Assembly (NCBI GenBank): GCA_947305005.1
Contig: CAMZCM010000005.1
Location: forward strand, 62,001 to 126,000
Reading direction: 5' to 3'
Length of the DNA stretch: 64,000 nt
DNA from: an uncultured Prevotellaceae bacterium
GTDB lineage: Bacteria; Bacteroidota; Bacteroidia; Bacteroidales; Bacteroidaceae
Part shown: in pieces, positions 41,242 to 49,963 of the stretch
How positions within the stretch are numbered: position 1 is the first letter of the stretch
How the letters are laid out: every line of letters begins with the position of its first letter
Notes under the pieces: generated by a model
The model's database searches: none
Told to the model about the DNA's origin: nothing
What the model saw: only the letters and a program-made list of their open reading frames with translations
Made by a program: the position numbers and the translations under genes

Positions 41242-42105
41242 TTATTCTTCAATACCTTCCAGTTGGATGGTGAATGTCAGAGCGCTAAATGGTTTGATGT
41301 TACCCATGTCCTGTGCGCCATAGGCTTGATCCTGAGGAATATAAACAATCCATTTGGAACCAACAGGCATGGCGGTCAGGGCTGCTTTGAAGCCAGGAAT
41401 CATCTGATTGGCACGGAAAGTAGTGGGCTCACTTTCCATGTTGCTATCGAATACGGTACCGTCGATGAGCTTACCTTCATAATGAACCTTCACGCGGCAG
41501 GTGTCAGCAGCAATAGCGCCAGTGCCTTCAGTGACGACTTCGTAAAAAATACCGTTGCCAAGTTCTTTCACACCTTCCTTCTTAGCAATCTCAGCGAGGT
41601 ATTCCTCACCTTTCTGCTTGTTGTCTGCATAAGCTTTGGCACGGGCAGATTCGCGGATAGCGTCCATGCGGGTCTGAACAAATACCTGAGCGGAATCAAC
41701 GCTCATTACTTTTTCTACACCTGCAACAGCAGCTATGAAACCAGCATATACGTTGTTTTCGTTGATGGTCTGGGTGCTGTCTTCGCCGAAGATCATGTGA
41801 TTGATGTTCTGAATCATGCCCTGGCTAACCTGCTGGCCAATTTGAATACCTGCATAGTAAGCAGCCTTCTTCGGGTCCTTACCAGCCTTGATGCCCTCGC
41901 TGAATCCCTTCAAGAACTCCTCAACTTGTGTGGTGTCAACACCCATACGCATTGCAAGATAGTCCTTCAGACCATTGGTCTGAGCCATACCGATAGCATA
42001 ACTAAGTGTGTCAACATCAGTCTTCAGGCTGGCTGTAGGAGCCTGATTGCAAGAAGCCATGACAAAAGCCATGACAACTGCGAAGATAACAGAAATCTTT
42101 TTCAT
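41242..42105 (-). CDS. FKBP-type peptidyl-prolyl isomerase (lipoprotein-like N-terminus)
   Basis: VMAFVMASCNQAP signal; KVHYEGKLIDGTVFDSNMESEPTTFRANQMIPGFKAALTAMPVGSKWIVYIPQDQAYG. Confidence 0.94.
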   Translation of the reverse strand: MKKISVIFAVVMAFVMASCNQAPTASLKTDVDTLSYAIGMAQTNGLKDYLAMRMGVDTTQVEEFLKGFSEGIKAGKDPKKAAYYAGIQIGQQVSQGMIQNINHMIFGEDSTQTINENNVYAGFIAAVAGVEKVMSVDSAQVFVQTRMDAIRESARAKAYADNKQKGEEYLAEIAKKEGVKELGNGIFYEVVTEGTGAIAADTCRVKVHYEGKLIDGTVFDSNMESEPTTFRANQMIPGFKAALTAMPVGSKWIVYIPQDQAYGAQDMGNIKPFSALTFTIQLEGIEE

Positions 42106-42126
42106 TTTGTTCTTTTCTTATAGAGT

Positions 42127-42711
42127 TTATAATACTTTAATGAGTTCCACGTCGAATATGAGTGTGGAGTAAGGAGGGATGCTACTGCCGGCACCACGTT
42201 CTCCATAACCGAGCAAATAGGGGATGAAGAAGCGGTACTTGGCACCCTCTTTCATGAGTTGTACACCTTCTGTCCATCCAGGAATCACACCGTCAAGAGG
42301 GAAGTCTGCAGGTTCACCGCGCTTGTAGCTACTGTCAAAGACAGTTCCGTTAATTAATGTGCCCTCATAGTGGCAACGAACTTTGTCTGTGGCCTTTGGA
42401 CTGCGGCCGGTCCCCTCTGTTAGTACTTGATATTGGAGACCGCTCTTGGTGGTGGTTACCCCTTCTTTCTTTGCGTTAGCTTCCAAGAAAGCCTTGCCCT
42501 CGGCAATGGCTCCTTGTGCTTGTTCACGGGCTTGTTTGTCAAAATATTCGTTCAGCAGCGTCTGTGCTTCGCGATGTGAGATTGCGGGCTCTGCGTCTGA
42601 CAGAACGTCGCAGATACTCTGAGTGAAATCTTGTACACTAAAATCCTTGATACCCATATTCTTCAGCTGTTGGCCGATACCGAGTCCCAAAGCATAACTA
42701 ATCTTATTCAT
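42127..42711 (-). CDS. FKBP-type peptidyl-prolyl isomerase (FkpA/FklB-like)
   Basis: MNKISYALGLGIGQQLKNMGIKDF, KVRCHYEGTLINGTVFDSSYKRGEPADFPLDGVIPGWTEGVQLMKEGAKYRFFIPYLLGYG. Start set at 42711. Confidence 0.94.
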   Translation of the reverse strand: MNKISYALGLGIGQQLKNMGIKDFSVQDFTQSICDVLSDAEPAISHREAQTLLNEYFDKQAREQAQGAIAEGKAFLEANAKKEGVTTTKSGLQYQVLTEGTGRSPKATDKVRCHYEGTLINGTVFDSSYKRGEPADFPLDGVIPGWTEGVQLMKEGAKYRFFIPYLLGYGERGAGSSIPPYSTLIFDVELIKVL

Positions 42712-42741
42712 ATTTTTCTTGCATGAGTTGAAAATCGGCTG

Positions 42742-42749
42742 CAAAGGTA
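42742..42749 (-). promoter_or_regulatory. Bacteroidota-type -7 element (TACCTTTG) upstream of the FKBP genes
   Basis: caaaggta on the + strand, about 30 bp upstream of the FKBP start at 42711. Confidence 0.5.
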
Positions 42750-42751
42750 CA

Positions 42752-42903
42752 GATAATTTACGATTTGACCATTTACAATTTACAATTTATTTAAAAATAT
42801 GATTCATTTTAAGTTTTTTCCCGCTGTAGAATCAAATAAATCATAAATCAACAGAGAATCGTAAATAAATTGTAAATTGTAAATGGTCAAATCGTAAATT
42901 ATC
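42752..42903. repeat. Perfect 42-bp inverted repeat (arms 42752-42793 and 42862-42903, 68-bp spacer) between divergent promoters
   Basis: GATAATTTACGATTTGACCATTTACAATTTACAATTTATTTA is exactly reverse-complementary to TAAATAAATTGTAAATTGTAAATGGTCAAATCGTAAATTATC. Confidence 0.95.
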
Positions 42904-42905
42904 AT

Positions 42906-42913
42906 TACTTTTG
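42906..42913 (+). promoter_or_regulatory. Bacteroidota-type -7 element (TACTTTTG) for the sirtuin operon
   Basis: TACTTTTGCC about 22 bp upstream of the ATG at 42935, immediately outside the right arm of the inverted repeat. Confidence 0.5.
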
Positions 42914-42934
42914 CCCTGTTAACTGAAGAAAACA

Positions 42935-43645
42935 ATGAAAAAAGTAGTTGTCTTGACAGGTGCAGGCATGTCCGCTGAAAGCGGCATCTCTACGTTTCGT
43001 GACTCTGGAGGCCTTTGGGAACAGCACCGTGTAGAGGATGTGGCAACCATTGAGGGCTATATCAGTAACCCTCGGCTTGTCATTGATTTCTACAATGAAC
43101 GCAGGCGCCAGTTGCCTACTGTGAAACCTTGTCGTGGTCATGAGCTTCTGGCTGCGTTGGAGACGGATTTCGACGTGACAGTCATCACGCAAAATGTGGA
43201 TGATTTGCATGAGCGGGCTGGCTCTTCAAAAGTTATTCACCTTCATGGAGAACTGATGAAGGCGACCTCCTCGTATGCGCCCAACGATCCTTCACAGATT
43301 ATCACCCTTTCACCCGACAACATGGATATTCATATAGGGGATAAAGCCGCAGATGGTAGCCAGTTGCGACCTTTCATCGTGTGGTTCGGTGAAGCCGTTC
43401 CTGAGATTGAGCGTGCAGCTGCTATCTCGTCTGAAGCTGACATCTATGTCGTTATCGGAACTAGTCTCAATGTCTATCCCGCAGCAGGTCTCGTACAGTA
43501 TGTGCCTGACAAAGCTCCCATCTATCTTATCGACCCGAAGGATGTGCCTTGGACGGCAGGACACCGCTATCGCCACATTAAGAAGGGAGCCTCCGAAGGG
43601 ATGGAAGAGTTGACAAAAATGCTTAAATTGATTGCTCATGACTAA
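42935..43645 (+). CDS. cobB: Sir2-family NAD-dependent protein deacylase
   Basis: VVLTGAGMSAESGISTFRDSGGLWE, VITQNVDDLHERAGSSKVIHLHGEL, RPFIVWFGEAVPE, VIGTSLNVYPAAGLV. Confidence 0.95.
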   Translation: MKKVVVLTGAGMSAESGISTFRDSGGLWEQHRVEDVATIEGYISNPRLVIDFYNERRRQLPTVKPCRGHELLAALETDFDVTVITQNVDDLHERAGSSKVIHLHGELMKATSSYAPNDPSQIITLSPDNMDIHIGDKAADGSQLRPFIVWFGEAVPEIERAAAISSEADIYVVIGTSLNVYPAAGLVQYVPDKAPIYLIDPKDVPWTAGHRYRHIKKGASEGMEELTKMLKLIAHD

Positions 43646-44621
43646 ATTAGATGCTGTGATGGCGGAACAACGTCATTGGCAGAAAATCGTGGGACTGAGT
43701 ACAGTCGCTGAACTGAATCACGTCGTTCGCGAAGGTCATGCTACCGAAGTCATCAATGTCTCCGAGGCGTTGCAGGAACGGAAGATTGCGGTTGTTGCAG
43801 ACCAGATTCAGAGTTCTGGCTGTCGCATCGTCCTGTTGGCAGGACCCAGTAGCAGTGGCAAGACTACCACTAGCAAACGCCTTGCTGTTCAACTGGGTGC
43901 GGTGGGTTTGCGTCCTCGAATGATTTCTATGGACAATTATTTCGTCAACCGCGAACAGACACCGCTTGACGAGAAGGGTGACTATGACTATGAGTGCTTG
44001 CAGGCGTTGGATGTAGCTCTCTTCAATGAACAGTTACAGACCTTGTTGAGTGGCGGTGCCGTATCATTGCCCAAATATAATTTCCAAACGGGACATCGTG
44101 AACAAAGCGGAACAAAGACGCAGTTGAGTGATAACGAGGTGCTTATTATTGAAGGTATTCATGCGCTGAATCCGGAGCTAACTCCAATGATTCCCCGTGA
44201 CCATAAATACCAGCTTTATGTTTCTGCTCTTACGACCATTCAGTTGGACGAACAGCGTCGCATCTCTACCTCCGACAACCGTTTGCTGCGTCGTATCATC
44301 CGCGATCATAAGTTTCGTGGCTACTCAGCGACCGAGACGATTCGCCGTTGGCCCAGTGTGCGAGCAGGCGAGGAGAAATGGATTTTCCCTTATCAGGAGA
44401 ACTGTGACCGCATGATCAATAGCGCCTTGCTCTATGAGCTGGCTGTGCTTCGCCGTTATGTCCTTCCTCTTTTGGAGGAAGTTCCTGAGAGCGAACCTGA
44501 ATATGAGGAAGCTTGGCGCCTGCGGCAGCTAGTCGGCTTCTTTGAGCCTATTCCTGACAAACAAATCCCCCCCGTTTCGCTCTTGCGCGAGTTCTTGGGC
44601 GGCTCCAGTTTCCATTATTAA
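43638..44621 (+). CDS. Uridine kinase-like nucleoside kinase (P-loop)
   Basis: IVLLAGPSSSGKTTTSKRLAVQL, MISMDNYFVNREQTPLDEKGDYDYECLQALD, LIIEGIHALNPEL. Start overlaps the sirtuin stop. Confidence 0.88.
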   Translation: MTKLDAVMAEQRHWQKIVGLSTVAELNHVVREGHATEVINVSEALQERKIAVVADQIQSSGCRIVLLAGPSSSGKTTTSKRLAVQLGAVGLRPRMISMDNYFVNREQTPLDEKGDYDYECLQALDVALFNEQLQTLLSGGAVSLPKYNFQTGHREQSGTKTQLSDNEVLIIEGIHALNPELTPMIPRDHKYQLYVSALTTIQLDEQRRISTSDNRLLRRIIRDHKFRGYSATETIRRWPSVRAGEEKWIFPYQENCDRMINSALLYELAVLRRYVLPLLEEVPESEPEYEEAWRLRQLVGFFEPIPDKQIPPVSLLREFLGGSSFHY

Positions 44622-44625
44622 ATTT

Positions 44626-45039
44626 ATGAAAGCAGAAGATTATGCAAATCGCTTGGAGAGCCGTGGTGTCAAACCCACTTCTACCCGTCTGCTCGTGTAT
44701 CGGGCATTGGCGGAGCATCACCACGCGCTTTCGCTTCGTGAGCTGGATGACCATTTAGATACGGTCGATCGTTCCACGATATTCCGCACGCTTACTCTCT
44801 TGCTGGCTCACCACCTCGTTCACGCAATAGAAGACGGCACGGGTGTGGCGAAGTATGAGGCTTGTGCCGGGCACGATGAGTGCTCAATCGATGACCAGCA
44901 TATCCATTTCTATTGCCGCAAGTGTCAGCGTACCTTCTGTTTTCATTCCATTCATATCCCGTCTATCCAATTGCCTGAGGGCTTCACAATGGAAGGCGTT
45001 AACTATTTAGTGAAAGGTATTTGTCCTTACTGCGCATGA
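44626..45039 (+). CDS. Fur-family transcriptional regulator
   Basis: MKAEDYANRLESRGVKPTSTRLLVYRALAEHHHALSLRELDDHL, VDRSTIFRTLTLL, HIHFYCRKCQRTFCF, GICPYCA. Confidence 0.9.
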   Translation: MKAEDYANRLESRGVKPTSTRLLVYRALAEHHHALSLRELDDHLDTVDRSTIFRTLTLLLAHHLVHAIEDGTGVAKYEACAGHDECSIDDQHIHFYCRKCQRTFCFHSIHIPSIQLPEGFTMEGVNYLVKGICPYCA

Positions 45040-46493
45040 TCAACTGGAAGATTATATGGAAAATCATCGGGCAACTGCTTTGTATGGAAGCGGCGCTGAT
45101 GGCCGTGTGTGCGCTCATGTCGCATGGCTACCAAGAGGATGATTTCTTAGCCTTTGTGATATCTATCCTGATTACGGTTTTTGCGGGCGTTACCTTAGAG
45201 TATATTGGCCATCATTCCACCAACTCTATGTCGCGCCGCGACTCATTCCTTGTTGTCACCTTTGCTTGGCTCATCTTCAGTCTCTTCGGTTCCCTGCCTT
45301 TCCTGTTGAGTGGCTATTTGACTAATCCTACCGACGCTTATTTTGAAACCATTTCCGGCTTTACAACAACGGGAGCCTCGCTGATCGACGATGTGGAAAG
45401 TCTTCCGCACGCCCTGCTCTTCTGGCGTAGTATGACACAGTGGGTCGGTGGCCTTGGTATCGTCTTCTTCACCATTGCTATCATACCTTCTTTAACGGGC
45501 GGTAGCATTAAGGTCTTCACGGTAGAGGCTACGGGGCCGATGCGTACGAAGATGCATCCGCGTTTGCGCACCACCGGTCATTGGATTTGGGGCATCTATT
45601 TCTTGCTGACGTTCGTCTGCTCTCTTTGTTTCTATCTAGAGGGCATGAGCGTTTTTGATTGTGTCAATTACGCGATGACGGTGACTGCCACTGGCGGCTT
45701 TGCCACGCACAACGCTAGCACTGGCTTCTTCCATAGCACAGCAATTGATTATACAGCGATTCTGTTCATGTTCTTGTGCGGCACCAGCTTCACCTTATTA
45801 TATATAGCGTTGTTTAAACGCAGGGTGAAGGAGTTCTTCCATAATTCTGAATTTCGCCTTTATTTTGGTGTCATTGTAGTCTGTACGATTCTCATCATGT
45901 TCATTCTCATGCGTTGCTGCCATTATCGTATCGAGGATGCATTGCGCTCCGGTCTCTTCCAGGTGGTCTCGTTCCTGACCACGACGGGTGTATTCAATGA
46001 TGATGCCGGCAAATGGCCTCATATCACATGGGCCATCCTTACGGTTTGTATGTTCATTGGCGGTTGTTCGGGCTCTACGAGTGGTGGCTTCAAATGTGCC
46101 CGAATGGTCATTCTGTGGACGGTCTTGCGCAATGAGATTCGTCGTATTCTGCACCCCAATGCCGTCTTGCCCGTCCGTGTCAATGGCATGACTGTATCCT
46201 ACGACCATCAGCTGAGCCTGTTTGCTTTCTTTGCAGCTTATGTGTTGCTGTGCCTCTTCGTTTATTTCGTCATGTTGATTTTTGGCGTTGACAGCACCAA
46301 CGCGATCACCATCGCCTTCAGTTGCGCCAGCAATGTTGGTCCTACGCTTGGTTTGGAGATTGGTCCGACGATGTCTTGGAGCATCCTGCCCGACGTCGTC
46401 AAATGGCTCCTCTCCCTACTGATGCTCATGGGCCGTCTTGAAATCCTCTCCGTCCTTGTTCTTTTCACTCGCAGTTTCTGGCGAGATAAGTAA
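45036..46493 (+). CDS. TrkH family potassium uptake protein
   Basis: Multi-TM; FETISGFTTTGASLIDD, LLFWRSMTQWVGGLGIVFFTIAIIP, SFLTTTGVFNDDAG, FIGGCSGSTSGGFKCAR. ATGA overlap with the fur-like gene. Confidence 0.93.
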   Translation: MINWKIIWKIIGQLLCMEAALMAVCALMSHGYQEDDFLAFVISILITVFAGVTLEYIGHHSTNSMSRRDSFLVVTFAWLIFSLFGSLPFLLSGYLTNPTDAYFETISGFTTTGASLIDDVESLPHALLFWRSMTQWVGGLGIVFFTIAIIPSLTGGSIKVFTVEATGPMRTKMHPRLRTTGHWIWGIYFLLTFVCSLCFYLEGMSVFDCVNYAMTVTATGGFATHNASTGFFHSTAIDYTAILFMFLCGTSFTLLYIALFKRRVKEFFHNSEFRLYFGVIVVCTILIMFILMRCCHYRIEDALRSGLFQVVSFLTTTGVFNDDAGKWPHITWAILTVCMFIGGCSGSTSGGFKCARMVILWTVLRNEIRRILHPNAVLPVRVNGMTVSYDHQLSLFAFFAAYVLLCLFVYFVMLIFGVDSTNAITIAFSCASNVGPTLGLEIGPTMSWSILPDVVKWLLSLLMLMGRLEILSVLVLFTRSFWRDK

Positions 46494-47450
46494 TTATTTT
46501 AAATTGTGATAGAGGCGACGAACGAGGCGGCCGAACCAGGTATAACGAATGCCCCAGTCGGTGAGGGCTTCCTTCAGAATTGTCTCAATAGCTGGATTGA
46601 CAGTTGGTTCCTGATAGGTAAGTAAGACGGTGCCAGCGTAAGGCTCACGATCGTATTCGTAACGCTGCAGTAGCGGTACCAACCATTTGGGTAGGAAGCC
46701 GTAATGGGTGCCGCTGTCGAGGCCGATATTGCGGACGAGCGTTCGAGTCGGGTAGAGGCAGAGCCCACCTGCTCGACGAATAGCGAGGCTCCAACACAGA
46801 TCCCAAGGAATCGGTTGGCGATTCAGATGGTTCAGACAAGGAAAGACTCCTCCATACTCGATGGCGTCAAGGATGGTCGGATCTAAGCCGTCAAGAGCCT
46901 CGGTACAAGACTGATAGTGACGGAAATGTTGTAGCCAGCGGTCGCGCCAAGTTCCCCAGCCCCATCCTGCCATGAAGGGAGTGAAGTATGAGGTAAGAGG
47001 GTGAAGCATAGAGGCTTGAGTTTCTTCAATTCTTGTAAAACCACTAACGTGCATAACGCGTGAATCGTTACGATACATGTCGAAAGCTTCATTCATGAAC
47101 TCGAGGAAATGAGGAGCAGTGATGATGTCGTCTTCAAGGACGATGATGGTATCGTGGTGCTGAAAGACTTCATTGATGCCTTCAATGACGTTGCGTTCCA
47201 GATAGTAGTTTGTAGGGCGCTCCACGATGGTCATGCTATTTAATGATTGTGTACGTGCAATCTCCGCTTTTATCTCATGTAGCACAGCTCTAACTTCCTT
47301 TACGGCTGCCCACGACACCTCATCCCGTCCGCCATCAGAGAAAACATAGAGGTCAGTCTTTGGGGCAAGGGTATTGGCCATCAAGGCACGAAGTGTCTTT
47401 CGCGTGTTGTCGGCACGATTATAGACAAAAAGGGCAATAGGAGCGGACAT
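46494..47450 (-). CDS. Glycosyltransferase (GT2/GNT-I-like fold)
   Basis: PIALFVYNRADNTRKTLRALMANTLAPKTDLYVFSDGG, HDTIIVLEDDIITAPHFLEFMNEA, PFMAGWGWGTWRDRW. Confidence 0.85.
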   Translation of the reverse strand: MSAPIALFVYNRADNTRKTLRALMANTLAPKTDLYVFSDGGRDEVSWAAVKEVRAVLHEIKAEIARTQSLNSMTIVERPTNYYLERNVIEGINEVFQHHDTIIVLEDDIITAPHFLEFMNEAFDMYRNDSRVMHVSGFTRIEETQASMLHPLTSYFTPFMAGWGWGTWRDRWLQHFRHYQSCTEALDGLDPTILDAIEYGGVFPCLNHLNRQPIPWDLCWSLAIRRAGGLCLYPTRTLVRNIGLDSGTHYGFLPKWLVPLLQRYEYDREPYAGTVLLTYQEPTVNPAIETILKEALTDWGIRYTWFGRLVRRLYHNLK

Positions 47451-47475
47451 GATAACAGATTAACAAATTAACAGA

Positions 47476-48534
47476 TTATTCGCGTCCAAAGAGCCATTTT
47501 TTGAAAAAGGGACTGATGCGGAGGACATGACTGGTGAGGATGGAAAAAGCAACGACAAGGAGGGCGAGGAGTAAGGCGGTAGTTCCCTCAAGCACGAAGT
47601 TCTGAGGATGAGCCTTGAACCACACGCCCACATCGGGCAGCTTGGGAATGAAGAAATAGTGGATGAGATAGATGTCGAGGGTACGTACACCGATGTACTG
47701 CAGGGCATTGCCGATGCATGTATCCTTCGTGAACCACGAAGCGTAGTTGCGGAAGAAGGCTACAATGATCAGTACCAGTGCGTACATAGACATCGTACGC
47801 GGCAAGTTGGCCCACTGTAGGCGCAGGTTATGCCATTTCAGGTAGTCGCCTGCACCGAGGAAGGCGATAGCAATGAGCAAGGGGAAGAACCACTTGCTGT
47901 CAAAAAGGTGCTGCACTTGACCCCAATAACGATGAACGAAGTTGCCAAGGAGGAAGAACTGAAAGTTGCGCGCCAGTTCCGTGATGCTCGAAATCTTCCA
48001 GAAAGGATCTTTATACCACGAGAACCACGACGGCATATATAGCGTGGCGTAGGCGAAGATGGCTATAAGCCACAAGACTATTAGGGCATAGTTGACCCAT
48101 TTGCCGCCCTTAATATGTTTGAAGACAAAGCAAACAGCATAATACGCCAAGAACATCTCTAAGAGCACCATCGTGAACCAGTAGCCGCCCTTTGTAGGAC
48201 TGCTCCACGCCTCTTCCATCTTGGGCCAGAAATGTTTGGCAGCGATGGCGATGTAGGCGGTCATGAAGACAACGGTAGGCACAATCTGTACGCGTAGTTT
48301 CTTGGCGATGAGCTGTCCCGTTTCACGCAGGTTCCATGAGAAAGAGGCTTTATATGCAAGAAAACCGCTGATGAAGAAGAATAAGGGCATGCGGAATAGC
48401 AAGCACAGCGACATGAACATTGAGTATTTGGTGTTCGTGTCGAAGCCGAAGCCGTAAGTGTGGTTCGTCACCACCATGAGCATCGTGAAGCCACGCAGGG
48501 CGTCAAGCCATTCGAGACGTTGTTTATTAATCAT
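47476..48534 (-). CDS. Acyltransferase family 3 / OafA-like membrane acyltransferase
   Basis: RLEWLDALRGFTMLMVVTNHTYG, LFRMPLFFFISGFLAYK, multiple TM helices. Start set at MINKQRLEW (48534). Confidence 0.87.
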   Translation of the reverse strand: MINKQRLEWLDALRGFTMLMVVTNHTYGFGFDTNTKYSMFMSLCLLFRMPLFFFISGFLAYKASFSWNLRETGQLIAKKLRVQIVPTVVFMTAYIAIAAKHFWPKMEEAWSSPTKGGYWFTMVLLEMFLAYYAVCFVFKHIKGGKWVNYALIVLWLIAIFAYATLYMPSWFSWYKDPFWKISSITELARNFQFFLLGNFVHRYWGQVQHLFDSKWFFPLLIAIAFLGAGDYLKWHNLRLQWANLPRTMSMYALVLIIVAFFRNYASWFTKDTCIGNALQYIGVRTLDIYLIHYFFIPKLPDVGVWFKAHPQNFVLEGTTALLLALLVVAFSILTSHVLRISPFFKKWLFGRE

Positions 48535-49333
48535 AGATTTCGAGCTTATTGACGTGCCCTTGGATTTGATTGAGATCAGGCAGTTGCATATAATCGCCGT
48601 ATTGTGTCTGGAGCATATGATGGCTATTCCCTGGAACGGAGAGCTGTACCCCTTCGAAGTTATGAGTCGTGAGTGGGAAAATGTCCCGTTCGTCATAGAC
48701 GATGTGGAAGGGTATGCCGTAGTCGTAGGTCAGTGTGTTTCCGTAGGTGCTGCGGCTGATGAAGCGAAGTACGGGGAAAGTGATATGCTTGTTTACCCAG
48801 GTGATGGCTCTAATGCGTTTCATCGCCCATGAACGGTTCTTGGCAGTACGGAAGATCTTGAAAGTGTGCCCTTGTAGCGGTTCACTCAGCAAGTGTGTCC
48901 AAAGATGCATTTTGTCAAAAGGAAAGATATCAATATAGACACCACGCTCTTTGAAAACCTGATCGTAGGGGCATTCTTCTTCCAAGAGCGAACGCTTGTC
49001 GCGTAGTTTGGCAAAGAAATAAAAATAGTTGGGGTCGGTATCGTTAGTTTGTAGGACGATGTGGGATGGCAATTCATCTGGCAGCACCTTCATCAGACGT
49101 AAATAATCTTTGCGCAAAAGGGCTACGTCAAGGTCGTCATCCCATGGGATGAAACCATTGTGACGGATAGCGCCCAAAAGTGTGCCCCCATAAAGGAAAT
49201 AGGGGATATTGTGTTTCTTGCAGATGCGATCCAATTCAACGACCATCTCCAGCATAATCATCTGCTGACGATGTAACAATGAGTTGTCAGGATTGAACCT
49301 CTCTTTAAGCTCTTTAGCATCAAAAGCGGTCAT
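48527..49333 (-). CDS. LicD family phosphotransferase
   Basis: LDRICKKHNIPYFLYGGTLLGAIRHNGFIPWDDDLDVALLRKDYLRL, YIDIFPFDKM. Start set at MTAFDAKEL. Confidence 0.93.
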   Translation of the reverse strand: MTAFDAKELKERFNPDNSLLHRQQMIMLEMVVELDRICKKHNIPYFLYGGTLLGAIRHNGFIPWDDDLDVALLRKDYLRLMKVLPDELPSHIVLQTNDTDPNYFYFFAKLRDKRSLLEEECPYDQVFKERGVYIDIFPFDKMHLWTHLLSEPLQGHTFKIFRTAKNRSWAMKRIRAITWVNKHITFPVLRFISRSTYGNTLTYDYGIPFHIVYDERDIFPLTTHNFEGVQLSVPGNSHHMLQTQYGDYMQLPDLNQIQGHVNKLEIYD

Positions 49334-49476
49334 GATTTGTCTTTGTTGTCCATTTAATGATGCAAAGTTAAGCAAAAAGAAACAAAATCAAGCATTCTGA
49401 TGGAATAAGATGATAAATCCGTGCAAAATATCATAAGAAATAGCTACCTTTGCGGTCAGTAAAACACTTTATCATC

Positions 49477-49911
49477 ATGATTATCGGATATACAACAGGT
49501 GTCTATGACCTTTTTCATATCGGTCATCTGAATTTGCTAAAGAATGCTAAGGGGATGTGCGACAAGTTGATTGTTGGCGTCACCGTAGATGAGCTCGTAG
49601 CTTATAAAGGCAAGAAGTCGATGATTCCCTTCGAGGATCGCATAGAGATTGTGCGCAGCATCAAATATGTGGATGCCGCTGTCCCGCAGTATGATATGGA
49701 CAAGTTGGCTGCCTGTAAGAAACTGGGTGCGAAGTTACTCTTTGTAGGTGATGACTGGTATGGCACCGAGAAGTGGCAGGAATATGAGAAGCAGTTCAAT
49801 GCCGAGGGTATCAAGATTGTCTATTTCCCCTATACAAAAGGAATCTCTTCGACACAGATAACCAAGGCACTCGATGCTGTCAGGGGCGAGAGCTTAGAGG
49901 ATGTAAAGTGA
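49477..49911 (+). CDS. Cytidylyltransferase-family protein, glycerol-3-phosphate cytidylyltransferase (TagD)-like
   Basis: IIGYTTGVYDLFHIGHLNLLKNAKGMCDKLIVGVTVDE, ESMIPFEDRIEIV-like region, LLFVGDDWYGTEKWQEYE, KGISSTQITK. Confidence 0.9.
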   Translation: MIIGYTTGVYDLFHIGHLNLLKNAKGMCDKLIVGVTVDELVAYKGKKSMIPFEDRIEIVRSIKYVDAAVPQYDMDKLAACKKLGAKLLFVGDDWYGTEKWQEYEKQFNAEGIKIVYFPYTKGISSTQITKALDAVRGESLEDVK

Positions 49912-49963
49912 AAGAGACTTGTAATAATGACATCAAGTTTTAACGACATAATACTCAAGAAAA

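Noticed and set aside
40924-42123. 399-aa + strand ORF spanning two FKBP genes in antisense
   Set aside because: It lies fully opposite two clear FKBP coding regions. Its length follows from antisense codon bias, and the translation has no recognisable domain.
42752-42903. Insertion sequence or transposon ends
   Set aside because: The inverted arms enclose only 68 bp of non-coding DNA, and no transposase or clear target-site duplication was seen.
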